Made by a program: the position numbers and the translations under genes. A stretch of 64,000 nucleotides of DNA from Propionicicella superfundia DSM 22317 (GTDB lineage: Bacteria; Actinomycetota; Actinomycetes; Propionibacteriales; Propionibacteriaceae), in NCBI RefSeq assembly GCF_000423465.1, contig NZ_AUIA01000011.1, forward strand, positions 1-64,000, written 5' to 3'. Position 1 is the stretch's first letter. The number at the start of each line of letters is the position of its first letter. The notes beneath the pieces are model-generated. The model was not told the origin of the DNA. It saw nothing but the letters and a program-made list of their open reading frames with translations, and made no database searches. This document shows, in pieces, positions 36,834 through 46,121 of the stretch.

Positions 36834-37724
36834 ATGGCTATCTGGCTCAACAGCGACTCCTTGATCCTTGTTCAGGGAATGACCGGCGCCGAGGGGCGCA
36901 AGCACGCGCAGCGGATGCTGTCGTCCGGCTCGAAGGTCGTCGCCGGCGTGACCCCGGGCAAGGGCGGTCAGAGCGTCGAGTTCGAGGACGGCGTCACGGT
37001 GCCGGTCTTCGGCTCCGTCGCCGAGGCGATGGCGGCGACCGGCGCGAATGTGTCGGTCGTGTTCGTCCCCGCCAAGTTCACCCGCGGTGCCGTGATCGAG
37101 GCGGTGGACGCCGGCATCCCGCTGGTCGTCTGCATCACCGAGGGTGTCCCGGTGAAGGACACGGCCGAGTTCAACGCGTACGCGCAGCAGAGCGGGACCA
37201 CGCAGCTCATCGGTCCCAACTGCCCCGGCATCATCAGCCCCGAACTGTCGAACGCCGGGATCATCCCCGCCAGCATCACCGGCAAGGGGCCGATCGGGCT
37301 GGTCTCGAAGTCCGGGACCCTGACCTATCAGATGATGTTCGAGCTCGGCGACATCGGCTTCACCACGGCCGTCGGCATCGGTGGAGACCCGATCGTGGGG
37401 ACGACGCACATCGACTGCCTGCAGGCGTTCGAGGACGATCCCGAGACCGAGCTCATCATCATGATCGGCGAGATCGGCGGCGACGCCGAGGAGCGTGCGG
37501 CGGCGTACATCACCGAGCACATCACCAAGCCGGTCGTCGGCTACGTCGCGGGCTTCACGGCGCCCGAGGGCAAGACCATGGGCCACGCCGGCGCCATCGT
37601 GTCCGGTTCCTCCGGCACGGCCGAGGCGAAGAAGGTGGCGATGGAGGCCGCCGGCGTCCGCGTCGGCCGCACTCCGAGCGAGGCCGCGCAGATCGCGCGC
37701 GAACTGCTCGCCAAGAAGGCCTGA
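36834..37724 (+). CDS. sucD: Succinyl-CoA synthetase alpha subunit
   Basis: A 296-residue CoA-binding subunit carrying the phospho-histidine. The N-terminal Rossmann part has V-Q-G-M-T-G-A-E-G and [10 protein letters not shown]. The catalytic loop [10 protein letters not shown] holds the active His. It is full length, directly downstream of sucC, and ends at a perfect 13-bp terminator. Confidence 0.96.
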   Translation: MAIWLNSDSLILVQGMTGAEGRKHAQRMLSSGSKVVAGVTPGKGGQSVEFEDGVTVPVFGSVAEAMAATGANVSVVFVPAKFTRGAVIEAVDAGIPLVVCITEGVPVKDTAEFNAYAQQSGTTQLIGPNCPGIISPELSNAGIIPASITGKGPIGLVSKSGTLTYQMMFELGDIGFTTAVGIGGDPIVGTTHIDCLQAFEDDPETELIIMIGEIGGDAEERAAAYITEHITKPVVGYVAGFTAPEGKTMGHAGAIVSGSSGTAEAKKVAMEAAGVRVGRTPSEAAQIARELLAKKA

Positions 37725-37740
37725 GCGCGACTCAGCGAGA

Positions 37741-37775
37741 AACGACCTCCCCGTCAGGACGGCGGGGAGGTCGTT
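37741..37775 (+). terminator. Terminator of sucCD
   Basis: A perfect 13-bp stem (37741-37753 with 37763-37775) with a 9-base loop is followed by CTGTG. It starts 17 bases after the sucD stop. Confidence 0.85.
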
Positions 37776-37841
37776 CTGTGTCCGGCTCTGTGTCCGGTGC
37801 TGTGGTCCGGTCTGGTTCGGTCCTGTGGTGCGGTCTGGTTC

Positions 37842-38048
37842 GGTCCTGTGGTCCGGGGATCGGTGCCGTTCGCAACCACCCGCCTCGCAAGCTCGGCGGG
37901 GGCCAGTCCCGTCCGCGCTCACGGCACCGATCCCCGGACCACAGGACCACAGGTGCGGTTCGCGACCACCCGCCTCGCAAGCTCGGCGGGGGCCAGTCCC
38001 GTCCGCGCTCACGGCACCGATCCCCGGACCACAGGACCACAGGTGCGG
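37842..38048. repeat. 90-bp tandem duplication with a 28-bp inverted repeat (family B element)
   Basis: Two copies of a 90-bp unit, 37869-37958 and 37959-38048, differ at one base (A37874/G37964). A 28-bp perfect inverted repeat pairs 37842-37869 with 37921-37948, looping out 51 bases, and its right arm is duplicated with the unit. The loop segment (37871-37925 and 37961-38015) recurs inverted at 58600-58675 at roughly 85-90 percent identity. No gene lies in 37725-38193 apart from these repeats and the two terminators. Confidence 0.85.
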
Positions 38049-38072
38049 CGGGGTCCGGCGTGGCTACACTTC

Positions 38073-38110
38073 GGCCGGGAAGCTACCGGGGGACCGGTAG
38101 CTTCCCGGCC
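38073..38110. terminator. Strong bidirectional terminator
   Basis: A perfect 17-bp stem (38073-38089 with 38094-38110) and a GGGA loop are followed by TT. It separates sucCD plus its repeat region from the convergent gene ending at 38194. Confidence 0.8.
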
Positions 38111-38193
38111 TTGGCGTAGCGGCGTGGCCCGACGGGTAGCGACGTGGCCGACGGGTAGCGGCCCGGGCCGACGTGCCGCCGTCGGGTGGGGGC

Positions 38194-40275
38194 TCAGCCC
38201 TGGGACGCCCGCTGGACGGCGCGCAGCGCGAGGGTTGCCCACTGCTGGTCGCTGAAATCGAAGCTGCTCGACGGCGTCGCCCGCAGGAAGACGACGCGCG
38301 AGCCCACGTTCAGCACGGCGACGCGGTAGAGGGTCTTGTCGGGGGCCTGCGACAGTTCGAAGGACTGACCGGTCACCTTCGCGTTGCCCTGGCCGGTGCC
38401 GGTGACGTCCACCGGTTTGCTCACCGTGGCGGTGCGGGTGCGATCCCCGCAGTTGGCGATGTTCGTGCGCAGCGTGTTGCCGAACGACGTCGCCGCGTTC
38501 GCGTCGGAGAACGTGAACGAGATCATGTCGACCCCGAAGGTCACCGGGGCCGAGCTGTCGCCGGCGAGCACATAGCTCCTCGCCGCGCGGGTCTTCGGGC
38601 CCGAGACCGTGGACAGGTCGACGTTCTCGCACTGGGTGCCCGTGGCGCTGCTGATCGTGCTGGAGGTCCCCGCCCACGTACCGGCGCCGGACTTCACCCG
38701 CGGCAGATCGGCCGCTTCGAGCCACCCCTTCGTGCTGCCTGCGGGAGGCGGCGTGTCGGTCACGCCGGGCGAGGCCGGGCAGGTGCCTCCTCCGGCTTCG
38801 CACAACCGGGCGAGAGCCGTCTGGGCGACCGCGACGATCTTCTTCGCATCGGGGGCGCCGGACCTGGCCGCGACGTCCAGGATCGCGATGCTCTCCCCGG
38901 TGCGGGTGGCGAGGATCGTGTGGCGCACGAAGTCGGTGTCCAGCGCGTCGACGACGACACCGGTGGCCTCGTCGGCCAGGTTCGAGACCGACAGACCCGC
39001 TGCGAGGAAGGCCGGGCCGGGCGCGCAGGTCCCGAGGGCGGTGGAGATCTCGGCGAACGCCGTCGTCGCCGCGGCAGGGTCGGCGTAGGTCTGCACCAGT
39101 TGCAGGACGACCGGGTCGTCGTCGCCGGAGCCTTGCAGCACCTGCTCGCGAAGGGCCTCGGCCGACGTCGCGAGCGCCGCCGGATCGATGCACTGAGGCC
39201 GTGGCGTGTCGTTCTCGAAGGTCTCGGTGGACGACGCGACCGCCCAGGTCGTCGATGCGATCGAACCCAACTCGGACGGCTGCAGCATCGTGTGGGCGAG
39301 CGCGTCGATCTGCGACGCGTCGGCCGTCGGGGACACCGAGGCACCGGGCAGGCTGCGCGGGACGAGGACGAGCGTCAGGACGAGCGCGACGACGAGGGCG
39401 GCGACGCCACCGCCGATCGCGACCGTCCGCCGGGTGAGGAGGCTTCGCCTCCGCGTCGAGCCCGCGGAGGTCTCGGCGGGAGCCGGGATCGCCGTCTCGG
39501 CCGTCCGCTCGGGTCGCGCGGCCTTCGGGGCCGCGGCCCTCTTCTTCGGGACGTCGGTCTGCTGCGGCTCCGCGGCACGGGCCGCGGCCGGCTTCCGCCC
39601 CGACCGGCCGGTGCGAGGGAGGATGCGGGTCTCCTCGTCGGTGCCACCGGGCGGCGCCACGGCCGGAGCAGGGCTCGTCGGCTGCGCCGCGCCGGGGACG
39701 GACGGTCTCGGGAGGGACACCGTGTCCTCGATGTCCGCGGTGCCGGAACGGGAGGTCGAGGCCGGTCCTTGCCACGGCCGTGCCCACGGGGCCACCGGCG
39801 CGAGCTGGTCGGGTCGATCCTCCACCGTCTCCGCCGGGGGCAGCAGCGGCGTGAGTTCGGCACCTCCCGGGGCGGAGCCGGAGACCGGCGCCGCGGTGCC
39901 GGGGCCTGCAGGGCCTCCGGCCGGTGCAGCGGGCTCGGCGGATGCCTCGACCGGATCGTCGGACGGGGCTGCCGAGAATCGGCGCCCTGCCCCCGACGCC
40001 CTCTCGTCGGCGGCCGGGTCGGCCGCGAACCGCCCTCCGTGTGGCGGCGTCGCGGGGGACGAGGGCGAATGGTCGTCGCCCGACCCCGGCCCGTCGGTCG
40101 TGTCCTGGGCGGGGCCGGAGGCCGACGCGAAGCGGGCACCCCGACCGGTGGCGCCCGGCGCGGATGCGGAGCCCGGCGGGGTCTGCCCGGCGGGCTCTGT
40201 GCCGGGCGACGCGTCGGACGGGCCCGGCGATGGCGGCATCATGGCCCGCCTCGGCCGTGGTGTCTCGTCGGTCAC
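38194..40275 (-). CDS. Membrane protein with tandem PknH-like extracellular sensor domains
   Basis: A 693-residue protein. The first ~285 residues are a Pro/Ala/Gly-rich, disordered cytosolic region with repeated R-F-A and R-x-F-S-A-type short motifs and no kinase. One transmembrane helix follows (T-V-A-I-G-G-G-V-A-A-L-V-V-A-L). The exterior holds two diverged copies of a domain, each with a Q-C and a second Cys: copy 1 about 320-480, copy 2 about 500-690. The pattern (W near the start, Q-C, F-x-x-x-x-x-L-x-x-C, L-D) resembles the PknH sensor domain (PknH_C). GTG start at 40273-40275. It may sense an extracellular ligand and act through protein contacts. Function is unproven. Confidence 0.75.
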   Translation of the reverse strand: MTDETPRPRRAMMPPSPGPSDASPGTEPAGQTPPGSASAPGATGRGARFASASGPAQDTTDGPGSGDDHSPSSPATPPHGGRFAADPAADERASGAGRRFSAAPSDDPVEASAEPAAPAGGPAGPGTAAPVSGSAPGGAELTPLLPPAETVEDRPDQLAPVAPWARPWQGPASTSRSGTADIEDTVSLPRPSVPGAAQPTSPAPAVAPPGGTDEETRILPRTGRSGRKPAAARAAEPQQTDVPKKRAAAPKAARPERTAETAIPAPAETSAGSTRRRSLLTRRTVAIGGGVAALVVALVLTLVLVPRSLPGASVSPTADASQIDALAHTMLQPSELGSIASTTWAVASSTETFENDTPRPQCIDPAALATSAEALREQVLQGSGDDDPVVLQLVQTYADPAAATTAFAEISTALGTCAPGPAFLAAGLSVSNLADEATGVVVDALDTDFVRHTILATRTGESIAILDVAARSGAPDAKKIVAVAQTALARLCEAGGGTCPASPGVTDTPPPAGSTKGWLEAADLPRVKSGAGTWAGTSSTISSATGTQCENVDLSTVSGPKTRAARSYVLAGDSSAPVTFGVDMISFTFSDANAATSFGNTLRTNIANCGDRTRTATVSKPVDVTGTGQGNAKVTGQSFELSQAPDKTLYRVAVLNVGSRVVFLRATPSSSFDFSDQQWATLALRAVQRASQG

Positions 40276-40407
40276 ATCGCCCCCGGGTGTCTGGACTGTT
40301 CACGGCAACAGTACCCGTGTGCGCAGACGCGGCAGTCGAGCGTGCAACCCGCCCGCGGGCGTGTCCGGCACCCGGGCGGGGCCGCACTGGGCGAGCATGG
40401 AGGGGCC

Positions 40408-41808
40408 ATGCCGACACGACAGCGGAACTCAGACCACGTCTCCCTCCAGGTGGCGACGCCCTCCGACTCCGACTCGGGCGCGCCCCGATCGCCGTTCGGC
40501 GGACTCGTGCCGCAATGGATCCTGGGCGGCGCGACCGGAGCCCTGGGCGTGATTCTCGGGGGCTGGCTGCTGGTGTCCGTGTGGGCACTCGTCGGGTGGG
40601 GCACGGAGATGAAGGGCAGCGTCGGCACCGTCCTCGTGTTCGCCACGAGGGCCTGGCTGGCGGGCAACGGCACCGGGCTGCTGCTCGGCTCGACACTCAT
40701 GACCGTCGTTCCGCTCGGCCTGACCGTCGCGTCCCTGGGCGGGCTGGCCGCCACGGGCTTCTTCGCAGCCCGGACCGGCCGGGGCGAGGACGGCGAGGAC
40801 GAGCCGGCGGCGCCGTCCCGCGTCGTCCTGCAGACGACCATCGCGGCCACGGTCGCCTACGTCGGCGTCGTGGTCGTCCTCGCCCTCGCCTTCACCGAAC
40901 CCCTCCAGGCGGCACGCGGCCTCGGGACGTCGCTCGTCATCGCCGTGCTCGCCGCAGGCGGAGGCGCCTGCGCCGGCGTGAGACTGCCCGTGCTCGATCT
41001 CCTCCCGGGGTGGGTGCGCTGGGGCGCCCGGGCCGTCGGCGCCGGTCTCGCCGTGCTCGTCGTGCTCGCCGTCGCGACGTTCGTCGTCGCGCTCGTCGCC
41101 CACTGGGACCGGATCATGGCACTGTCGGCGGAGCTGAACCTGGCACCCGTCCCGGCCGCAGTGCTGTTCCTCGGCCAGGGCGCGTTCTGGCCGAATTACC
41201 TGCTGTGGGCCGGGAGCTGGGCCCTCGGCGGAGGCCTGTCGATCGGCTCCGGCACCGCCGTGACCGTGGTGTCCACCACCCTCGGGCTGCTCCCGGCGTT
41301 TCCCGTCCTCGGGGCCCTGCCGCAGGCGGGCGCGGCCGAGCCGGGCCAGGTGTTCTGGCTTGCCGGCGGCGTGGTCGCCGGGGCAGTCGCCGGCGTCTTG
41401 GCCGTGCGATCGTGGTGGGCCGAGGACGAGAGCGAGCGGGTGGAGATCGCGGGCGCCGTGGGGCTGGCGGCGGGGCTCGCCACGGCCGCGTGCTGGGTGG
41501 CGCTGGCCGCCGTCTCCCGAGGCGACCTCGGAGCGACCCGACTGATCGACGTCGGCCCTCGACTGCTCGAGCTGGCGGGATTCTCGGCCGGTCTGCTCGG
41601 GATCTCCGGGGCCCTGTTCGGAACCGGCTATGCCGTGTGGCTGTCGCGGAAGGCGTCCTTGGCCGGACTGGCCGCCGGCGCATCGTCACCCGGCGACGCC
41701 GCGGACGACGCCGACGCGACCAGACCGCTGCCGCGCTCCCGGAGCGACGTCGACGAGACGGCACCGCTGCCCCCCGCCTCGCCGGGCCCCCCGGCCGGGG
41801 CCGACTGA
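40408..41808 (+). CDS. DUF6350 multipass membrane protein
   Basis: A 466-residue integral membrane protein with about ten helices between residues 30 and 425. It has an acidic, Ser/Pro-rich cytosolic tail. The ATG follows GGAGGGG. It contains F-W-P-N-Y-L-L-W-A-G-S-W-A-L-G-G-G, the signature of a family that sits between sucCD and purN-purH in actinobacteria. No transport or enzymatic motif is recognised. It is divergent from the PknH-like protein and about 100 bases upstream of purN. Confidence 0.82.
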   Translation: MPTRQRNSDHVSLQVATPSDSDSGAPRSPFGGLVPQWILGGATGALGVILGGWLLVSVWALVGWGTEMKGSVGTVLVFATRAWLAGNGTGLLLGSTLMTVVPLGLTVASLGGLAATGFFAARTGRGEDGEDEPAAPSRVVLQTTIAATVAYVGVVVVLALAFTEPLQAARGLGTSLVIAVLAAGGGACAGVRLPVLDLLPGWVRWGARAVGAGLAVLVVLAVATFVVALVAHWDRIMALSAELNLAPVPAAVLFLGQGAFWPNYLLWAGSWALGGGLSIGSGTAVTVVSTTLGLLPAFPVLGALPQAGAAEPGQVFWLAGGVVAGAVAGVLAVRSWWAEDESERVEIAGAVGLAAGLATAACWVALAAVSRGDLGATRLIDVGPRLLELAGFSAGLLGISGALFGTGYAVWLSRKASLAGLAAGASSPGDAADDADATRPLPRSRSDVDETAPLPPASPGPPAGAD

Positions 41809-41912
41809 CGGGCGTCGGGCCGCACAGCGGGGAGCGGAGCCGAAGAGGGGCGGGGACCCTCATCTGACGGGCCCGGCGCGACCACGCCGGCCCATCCCGG
41901 TAGGGTGACCCC

Positions 41913-42497
41913 GTGGCGAAGCGCGTGGTTGTCCTCGTGTCCGGGTCGGGCACGCTGCTCCAGGCCATCATCGACGCGGTCGCCGAGGGTCGACTCGACA
42001 TCGACCTCGTGGCCGTCGGATCGGACAGGCCCGACGCACACGGGCTCGCCCGGGCGCGCGCGGCCGGCGTGGACACCTTCGTGGTCGAGCTGGCAAAGGG
42101 CGCCGATCGTGCGGCCTGGGATCGCGAGCTGCGGGACGCCGTGGCCGCCCACGACCCCGACCTCGTCGTCGGCGCCGGATTCCTGCGGATCGTCGGGCCC
42201 GCGTTCCTCGAGCGCTTCGGCGGCCGCATGATCAACTCGCATCCCGCGCTGCTGCCCTCCTTCCCGGGCGTTCACGGCGTCCGCGACGCCCTCGCGCACG
42301 GGGTCAAGGTGTCGGGCACCACGATCTTCTGGGTGGACGCCGGGGTCGACACCGGCGCGATCATCGCCCAGCACGCCGTCCCCGTCCTCCCCGGTGACAC
42401 CGAGGACGACCTGACGGAGCGCATCAAGGAGGTCGAGCGGCCCCTGCTCGTGGCCACGATCGCCGACCTCACCCGCACGCCCGAGAGGAACCCATGA
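41913..42497 (+). CDS. purN: Phosphoribosylglycinamide formyltransferase
   Basis: Formylates GAR with 10-formyl-THF (third step of purine synthesis). A 194-residue PurN with [11 protein letters not shown] at the N-terminus, catalytic Asn/His in [12 protein letters not shown], and the Asp in W-V-D-A-G-V-D-T-G. The GTG start gives M-A-K-R-V-V-V-L. It overlaps purH by 4 bases (ATGA), so the two formyltransferases are coupled. Confidence 0.96.
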   Translation: MAKRVVVLVSGSGTLLQAIIDAVAEGRLDIDLVAVGSDRPDAHGLARARAAGVDTFVVELAKGADRAAWDRELRDAVAAHDPDLVVGAGFLRIVGPAFLERFGGRMINSHPALLPSFPGVHGVRDALAHGVKVSGTTIFWVDAGVDTGAIIAQHAVPVLPGDTEDDLTERIKEVERPLLVATIADLTRTPERNP

Positions 42498-44041
42498 CCG
42501 ACCGCATCCAGCTCCGCCGCGCACTGGTGTCCGTCTACGACAAGGACGGCCTCGCCGACCTGGGCGCCGACCTGGCCGCCGCGGGCGTCGAGATCGTCTC
42601 GACGGGCTCCACCGCCGCCACCCTGGCCGCCGCGGGGATCCCGGTCGTTCCGGTCGAGCAGGTCACCGGGTTCCCCGAGTGCCTGGACGGCCGCGTGAAG
42701 ACGCTGCACCCGCACATCCACGCCGGCATCCTCGCCGACCGGAGGCTGGAGTCCCACCGCGCGCAGCTCGACGAACTCGGCGTGAAGCCGTTCGACCTCG
42801 TCGTCAGCAACCTGTATCCGTTCGCCGCCACCGTCGCCTCCGGCGCATCGCCCGACGAGTGCGTGGAGCAGATCGACATCGGCGGCCCGTCGATGGTGCG
42901 CGCCGCGGCCAAGAACCACCCCAGCGTCGCGATCGTGACGTCTCCGGGCCAGTACGGCCTGGTCCGGGCGGCGCTGGCCGCGGGCGGCTTCACGCTCCCC
43001 GAGCGCCGGGAACTGGCCGCGGCAGCCTTCCGGCACACCGCCGACTACGACGTGGCGGTGGCCTCCTGGATGACATCGGACCTGCTGGCGGAGCAACCCG
43101 CCTCCTGGGTCGGACGCACCTACCGCCTCATCGGGTCGCTGCGGTACGGCGAGAACGCGCATCAGCCGGCCGCCCACTACCGTGACTCGTCCCTGAACGC
43201 CGGGCTGACCGCCGCGACGCAACTCCACGGCAAGGAGATGTCCTACAACAACTACACCGACGGGGACGCCGCCTATCGCGCCGCGTACGACTTCGCCGAG
43301 CCCGCGGTCGCCATCATCAAGCACGCCAATCCCTGCGGCATCGCGGTCGGGTCCGACATCGCGGCCGCCCACGCCGCCGCGCACGCCTGCGACCCGGTCT
43401 CGGCGTACGGCGGCGTGATCGCCGCCAACCGCCCGGTGAGCGTCACGATGGCCGAACAGATCGCGCCCGTGTTCACCGAGGTCGTCATCGCACCCGGCTA
43501 CGAGGACGGTGCGTTGGAGGTCCTCACCCGCAAGAAGAACGTCCGCATCCTGCAGGCCCCGGCGTACCCGGCGGCGGCCGCCGAGCTCAGGCCGGTCACC
43601 GGCGGCGTCCTCGTCCAGGCGCCCGACAGGATCGACGCGCCCGGCGACGACCCGGCGAACTGGACGCTCGTGGCGGGGGAGCCCGCGGACGCCGCCACCC
43701 TCGCCGACCTCGTCTTCGCCTGGCGGGCATGCCGCGCGGTGAAGTCGAACGCCATCCTGCTGGCCCACGGCGGTGCCTCGGTCGGCGTCGGGATGGGGCA
43801 GGTGAACCGCGTCGACTCGTGCCGGCTGGCGGTGGACAGGGCCGGGGACCGCGCCCGCGGATCGGTTGCGGCCTCCGACGCGTTCTTCCCCTTCAGTGAC
43901 GGCCCGCAGATCCTGCTCGACGCGGGCGTGCGCGCCATCGTCCAGCCGGGCGGGTCGGTGCGGGACGAGGAGACGTTCGCGGCCGCGGCCGCGGCGGGCG
44001 TCACCATGTACACGACCGGCACGCGGCACTTCTTCCACTGA
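42494..44041 (+). CDS. purH: Bifunctional AICAR transformylase / IMP cyclohydrolase
   Basis: Performs the last two steps to IMP. Of its 515 residues, an N-terminal MGS-like cyclohydrolase domain (S-V-Y-D-K, S-T-G-S-T-A-A) covers about 1-200. The transformylase domain has the [15 protein letters not shown] and K-S-N-A-I blocks and the C-terminal [10 protein letters not shown]. It is full length, and its product feeds guaB in this same window. Confidence 0.96.
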   Translation: MTDRIQLRRALVSVYDKDGLADLGADLAAAGVEIVSTGSTAATLAAAGIPVVPVEQVTGFPECLDGRVKTLHPHIHAGILADRRLESHRAQLDELGVKPFDLVVSNLYPFAATVASGASPDECVEQIDIGGPSMVRAAAKNHPSVAIVTSPGQYGLVRAALAAGGFTLPERRELAAAAFRHTADYDVAVASWMTSDLLAEQPASWVGRTYRLIGSLRYGENAHQPAAHYRDSSLNAGLTAATQLHGKEMSYNNYTDGDAAYRAAYDFAEPAVAIIKHANPCGIAVGSDIAAAHAAAHACDPVSAYGGVIAANRPVSVTMAEQIAPVFTEVVIAPGYEDGALEVLTRKKNVRILQAPAYPAAAAELRPVTGGVLVQAPDRIDAPGDDPANWTLVAGEPADAATLADLVFAWRACRAVKSNAILLAHGGASVGVGMGQVNRVDSCRLAVDRAGDRARGSVAASDAFFPFSDGPQILLDAGVRAIVQPGGSVRDEETFAAAAAAGVTMYTTGTRHFFH

Positions 44042-44129
44042 GCAGCGGCTCGGCCGCCACGAGACGGTGCCCGGCCGCATCTCGTCAGGCCCGCCGTCGG
44101 CCGCTACGCTCGCGAGGAAGGAGGCGGCT

Positions 44130-44717
44130 ATGCCGAAGATCGTTGACTATGCGCAGCGCAGGTCGGAGATCGTCGACGGGTTCCTCACCCTGATCGCGAA
44201 GGAGGGGTTGGCCAATGCGACATCGCGGTCGCTGGCCGACCACCTCGGGGTGTCCAACGGGGCTCTGTGGCGCTACTTCTCCGACAAGAACGACCTTCTC
44301 ACCGAGGCCAACGAGAAGGTCATCGAGAACACCCACAAACGGGCGCTGGAGGCGCTGGCCGACGTGCGGGGGGTCGAGGCCGTCGTCACGCTGGTGGAGG
44401 CCCTTCTCCCGCTGACCCCGATCTCCAAGGACGAGGCGCGGATCGTCGTCGGGTTCTGGGGGCTCGCGTCGTCCAGCCTCAGTGTCGAGCGGGTCGGCCG
44501 GCCCGAACTCGTGGAATGGGGCGGCATGCTGCGGTCCCTGCTCGACGAGGCGGTCTCGCTCGGGGAGCTGTCGCCGGATGCGCCGCTGGACGCCCTCGCG
44601 GCGATGTTCATGGCGCAGGTCGTGAACGCGCAGATCGAGTTCGTGTTCAAGGGCGACCTCGGCACCGACGACATGGCCGCTCCGGTGCGTGCGCTGCTGG
44701 ACGCCTTCCGTCCCTGA
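44130..44717 (+). CDS. TetR-family transcriptional regulator
   Basis: A 195-residue repressor. The N-terminal helix-turn-helix (A-T-S-R-S-L-A-D-H-L-G-V-S-N-G-A-L-W-R-Y-F) is at about residues 30-50, followed by a helical ligand domain containing E-A-R-I-V-V-G-F-W-G-L. AAGGAGG lies 6 bases before the ATG. It is upstream of and co-directional with the ABC-MoaF-amidohydrolase operon, separated by 426 bases, and is its probable regulator. The N-terminus resembles BetI/AcrR-type TetRs, but the ligand is unknown. Confidence 0.88.
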   Translation: MPKIVDYAQRRSEIVDGFLTLIAKEGLANATSRSLADHLGVSNGALWRYFSDKNDLLTEANEKVIENTHKRALEALADVRGVEAVVTLVEALLPLTPISKDEARIVVGFWGLASSSLSVERVGRPELVEWGGMLRSLLDEAVSLGELSPDAPLDALAAMFMAQVVNAQIEFVFKGDLGTDDMAAPVRALLDAFRP

Positions 44718-45143
44718 GTCCCCACGCCGCCACGCCGTGAGACGCCGACGTCGCGCGGCCCGTGGAGGCAAGGCGAAACACGTTCTTCACACGGACGCAA
44801 CTTTTCAGTGTACGTGCGCTCATTAACGTGTGCGTCATCGGAGCTTTCACGGGCGGGAGCACACGGGCGAGGCGGGGTCGAGGGGTGTTGAACCCCAGGG
44901 TCCGGTCGCCGTCTCGTGACTTCTGTCCGCAGGCCTGAAGCCTCCGATGGCGGTGGTGTCTCTTGCGGGACGCCCAAGGTCGCCACACGCCGAGAGGTCC
45001 GGGAGCCCGCGCTGCGGGCCGCCCCGGCACGCTCTGATCGATCCCCCCGACGGTCGGCGCGCATCCCGCCTCGTCCCTTCGTAACAGGAGTACGCCCTGC
45101 GGTCGTCAGGGCGTGCTCCGACACCGCACGAAAGGAACCGACC
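44718..45143 (+). promoter_or_regulatory. Intergenic control region of the ABC importer operon
   Basis: This is 426 bases without a gene. A locally A/T-rich stretch at 44776-44835 contains ACACGTT (44778-44784) and AACGTGT (44825-44831) in inverted orientation. It also has GGACGCAA and TGCGTCA, and is the best candidate for promoter and TetR operator. If so, the mRNA has a leader of about 300 bases. AAAGGAA at 45131-45137 is the ribosome site of the binding protein. Confidence 0.4.
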
Positions 45144-46121
45144 GTGTCGACCCGCACAAGACGCCTCGTGGCAGCCCTTGCCGCCCTGACGACCGGACTG
45201 GCGCTCACCGCCTGTTCGACTCCCGACTCACAGTCCTCCACGGCGACGGAGGGGTCGAAGGGCGCCCTCGCCTGGAGCTTCCCGACGCAGGACGTGAACA
45301 TCTGGAACTCCCAGCTCACGCTGATGAAACCGATCATCGAGGACGCCGGCTACGAGTTCCTCACCGACAGCCCCAACTTCGACGTCAAGACGCAGGTCAA
45401 CGACTGGGAGTCGTGGGTCGCACGCGGCGACGTCAAGGCGATCGGCGGCTTCCCGGCCGACGTCGACTCGGTCGTGGCCGTCACGGCCCAGGCGACGGCG
45501 GCGAACATCCCCGTCATCGGGTACGCCGTGAAGTGGGACGGCGTCGACTACGCCACCCTGATCTCCAACTACGACGCCGGGTACAGCGTCGGCAAGGCCG
45601 CCGGAGAGTGGATCGTCGCCACCTACGGGACGGAGAAGATCGACGTCGCGCTGCTCGCCGACACGACCTCCCAGCTCGGCCAGGACCAGCTCAAGGGCCT
45701 CAAGGAAGGCCTCGCCGCGACGGACGCGAGCATCACCGTGACCGACCTGGAGGCGAAGACCCGCGACGACGGGTACAAGCAGGCGCAGAGCAACCTCGTC
45801 GCGCACCCGAACACGGCCGTCTGGCTGGGGATCGGCGCCGACATGATCCACGGCGCCCGGCAGGCGCTCATCGACTCGGGCGTCTCGGCGACCGGAGGCA
45901 AGCACTACGTCAGCGCGACCGACGCCGACAACGAGGCGCTCGACCTCATCAAGACGGGCACCGACATGTGGCAGACGTCCTTCGCATGGAAGGCGGCCGA
46001 CCTCGCCGAGGCGAACGCCAAGCAGCTCATCTCTGCGGCCGAGGGGACGATCTCCGGAGACATCACCGTGGGCGTGACGCAGGTGACCAAGGACAATGTC
46101 GACGACTTCCGGACGGAGTGA
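45144..46121 (+). CDS. Substrate-binding lipoprotein of an Rbs-type ABC importer
   Basis: A 325-residue extracytoplasmic binding protein. The signal peptide ends in lipobox L-T-A-C (Cys24). The periplasmic-binding-protein-like type I fold begins A-L-A-W-S-F-P-T-Q-D-V-N-I-W, with G-G-F-P-A-D-V-D-S-V, A-A-N-I-P-V-I-G-Y and Y-V-S-A-T-D-A-D-N-E-A. The sugar-binding group is the closest fold, but the conserved aromatic pattern is not typical of ribose or xylose binders. The GTG start follows AAAGGAA. The ligand is probably not a plain pentose, given the downstream amidohydrolase. Confidence 0.87.
   Translation: MSTRTRRLVAALAALTTGLALTACSTPDSQSSTATEGSKGALAWSFPTQDVNIWNSQLTLMKPIIEDAGYEFLTDSPNFDVKTQVNDWESWVARGDVKAIGGFPADVDSVVAVTAQATAANIPVIGYAVKWDGVDYATLISNYDAGYSVGKAAGEWIVATYGTEKIDVALLADTTSQLGQDQLKGLKEGLAATDASITVTDLEAKTRDDGYKQAQSNLVAHPNTAVWLGIGADMIHGARQALIDSGVSATGGKHYVSATDADNEALDLIKTGTDMWQTSFAWKAADLAEANAKQLISAAEGTISGDITVGVTQVTKDNVDDFRTE

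Noticed and set aside
38173-40407. Very long upstream extension of the DUF6350 frame
   Set aside because: It is antisense to the PknH-like gene and has a strong ribosome site only at the ATG at 40408.
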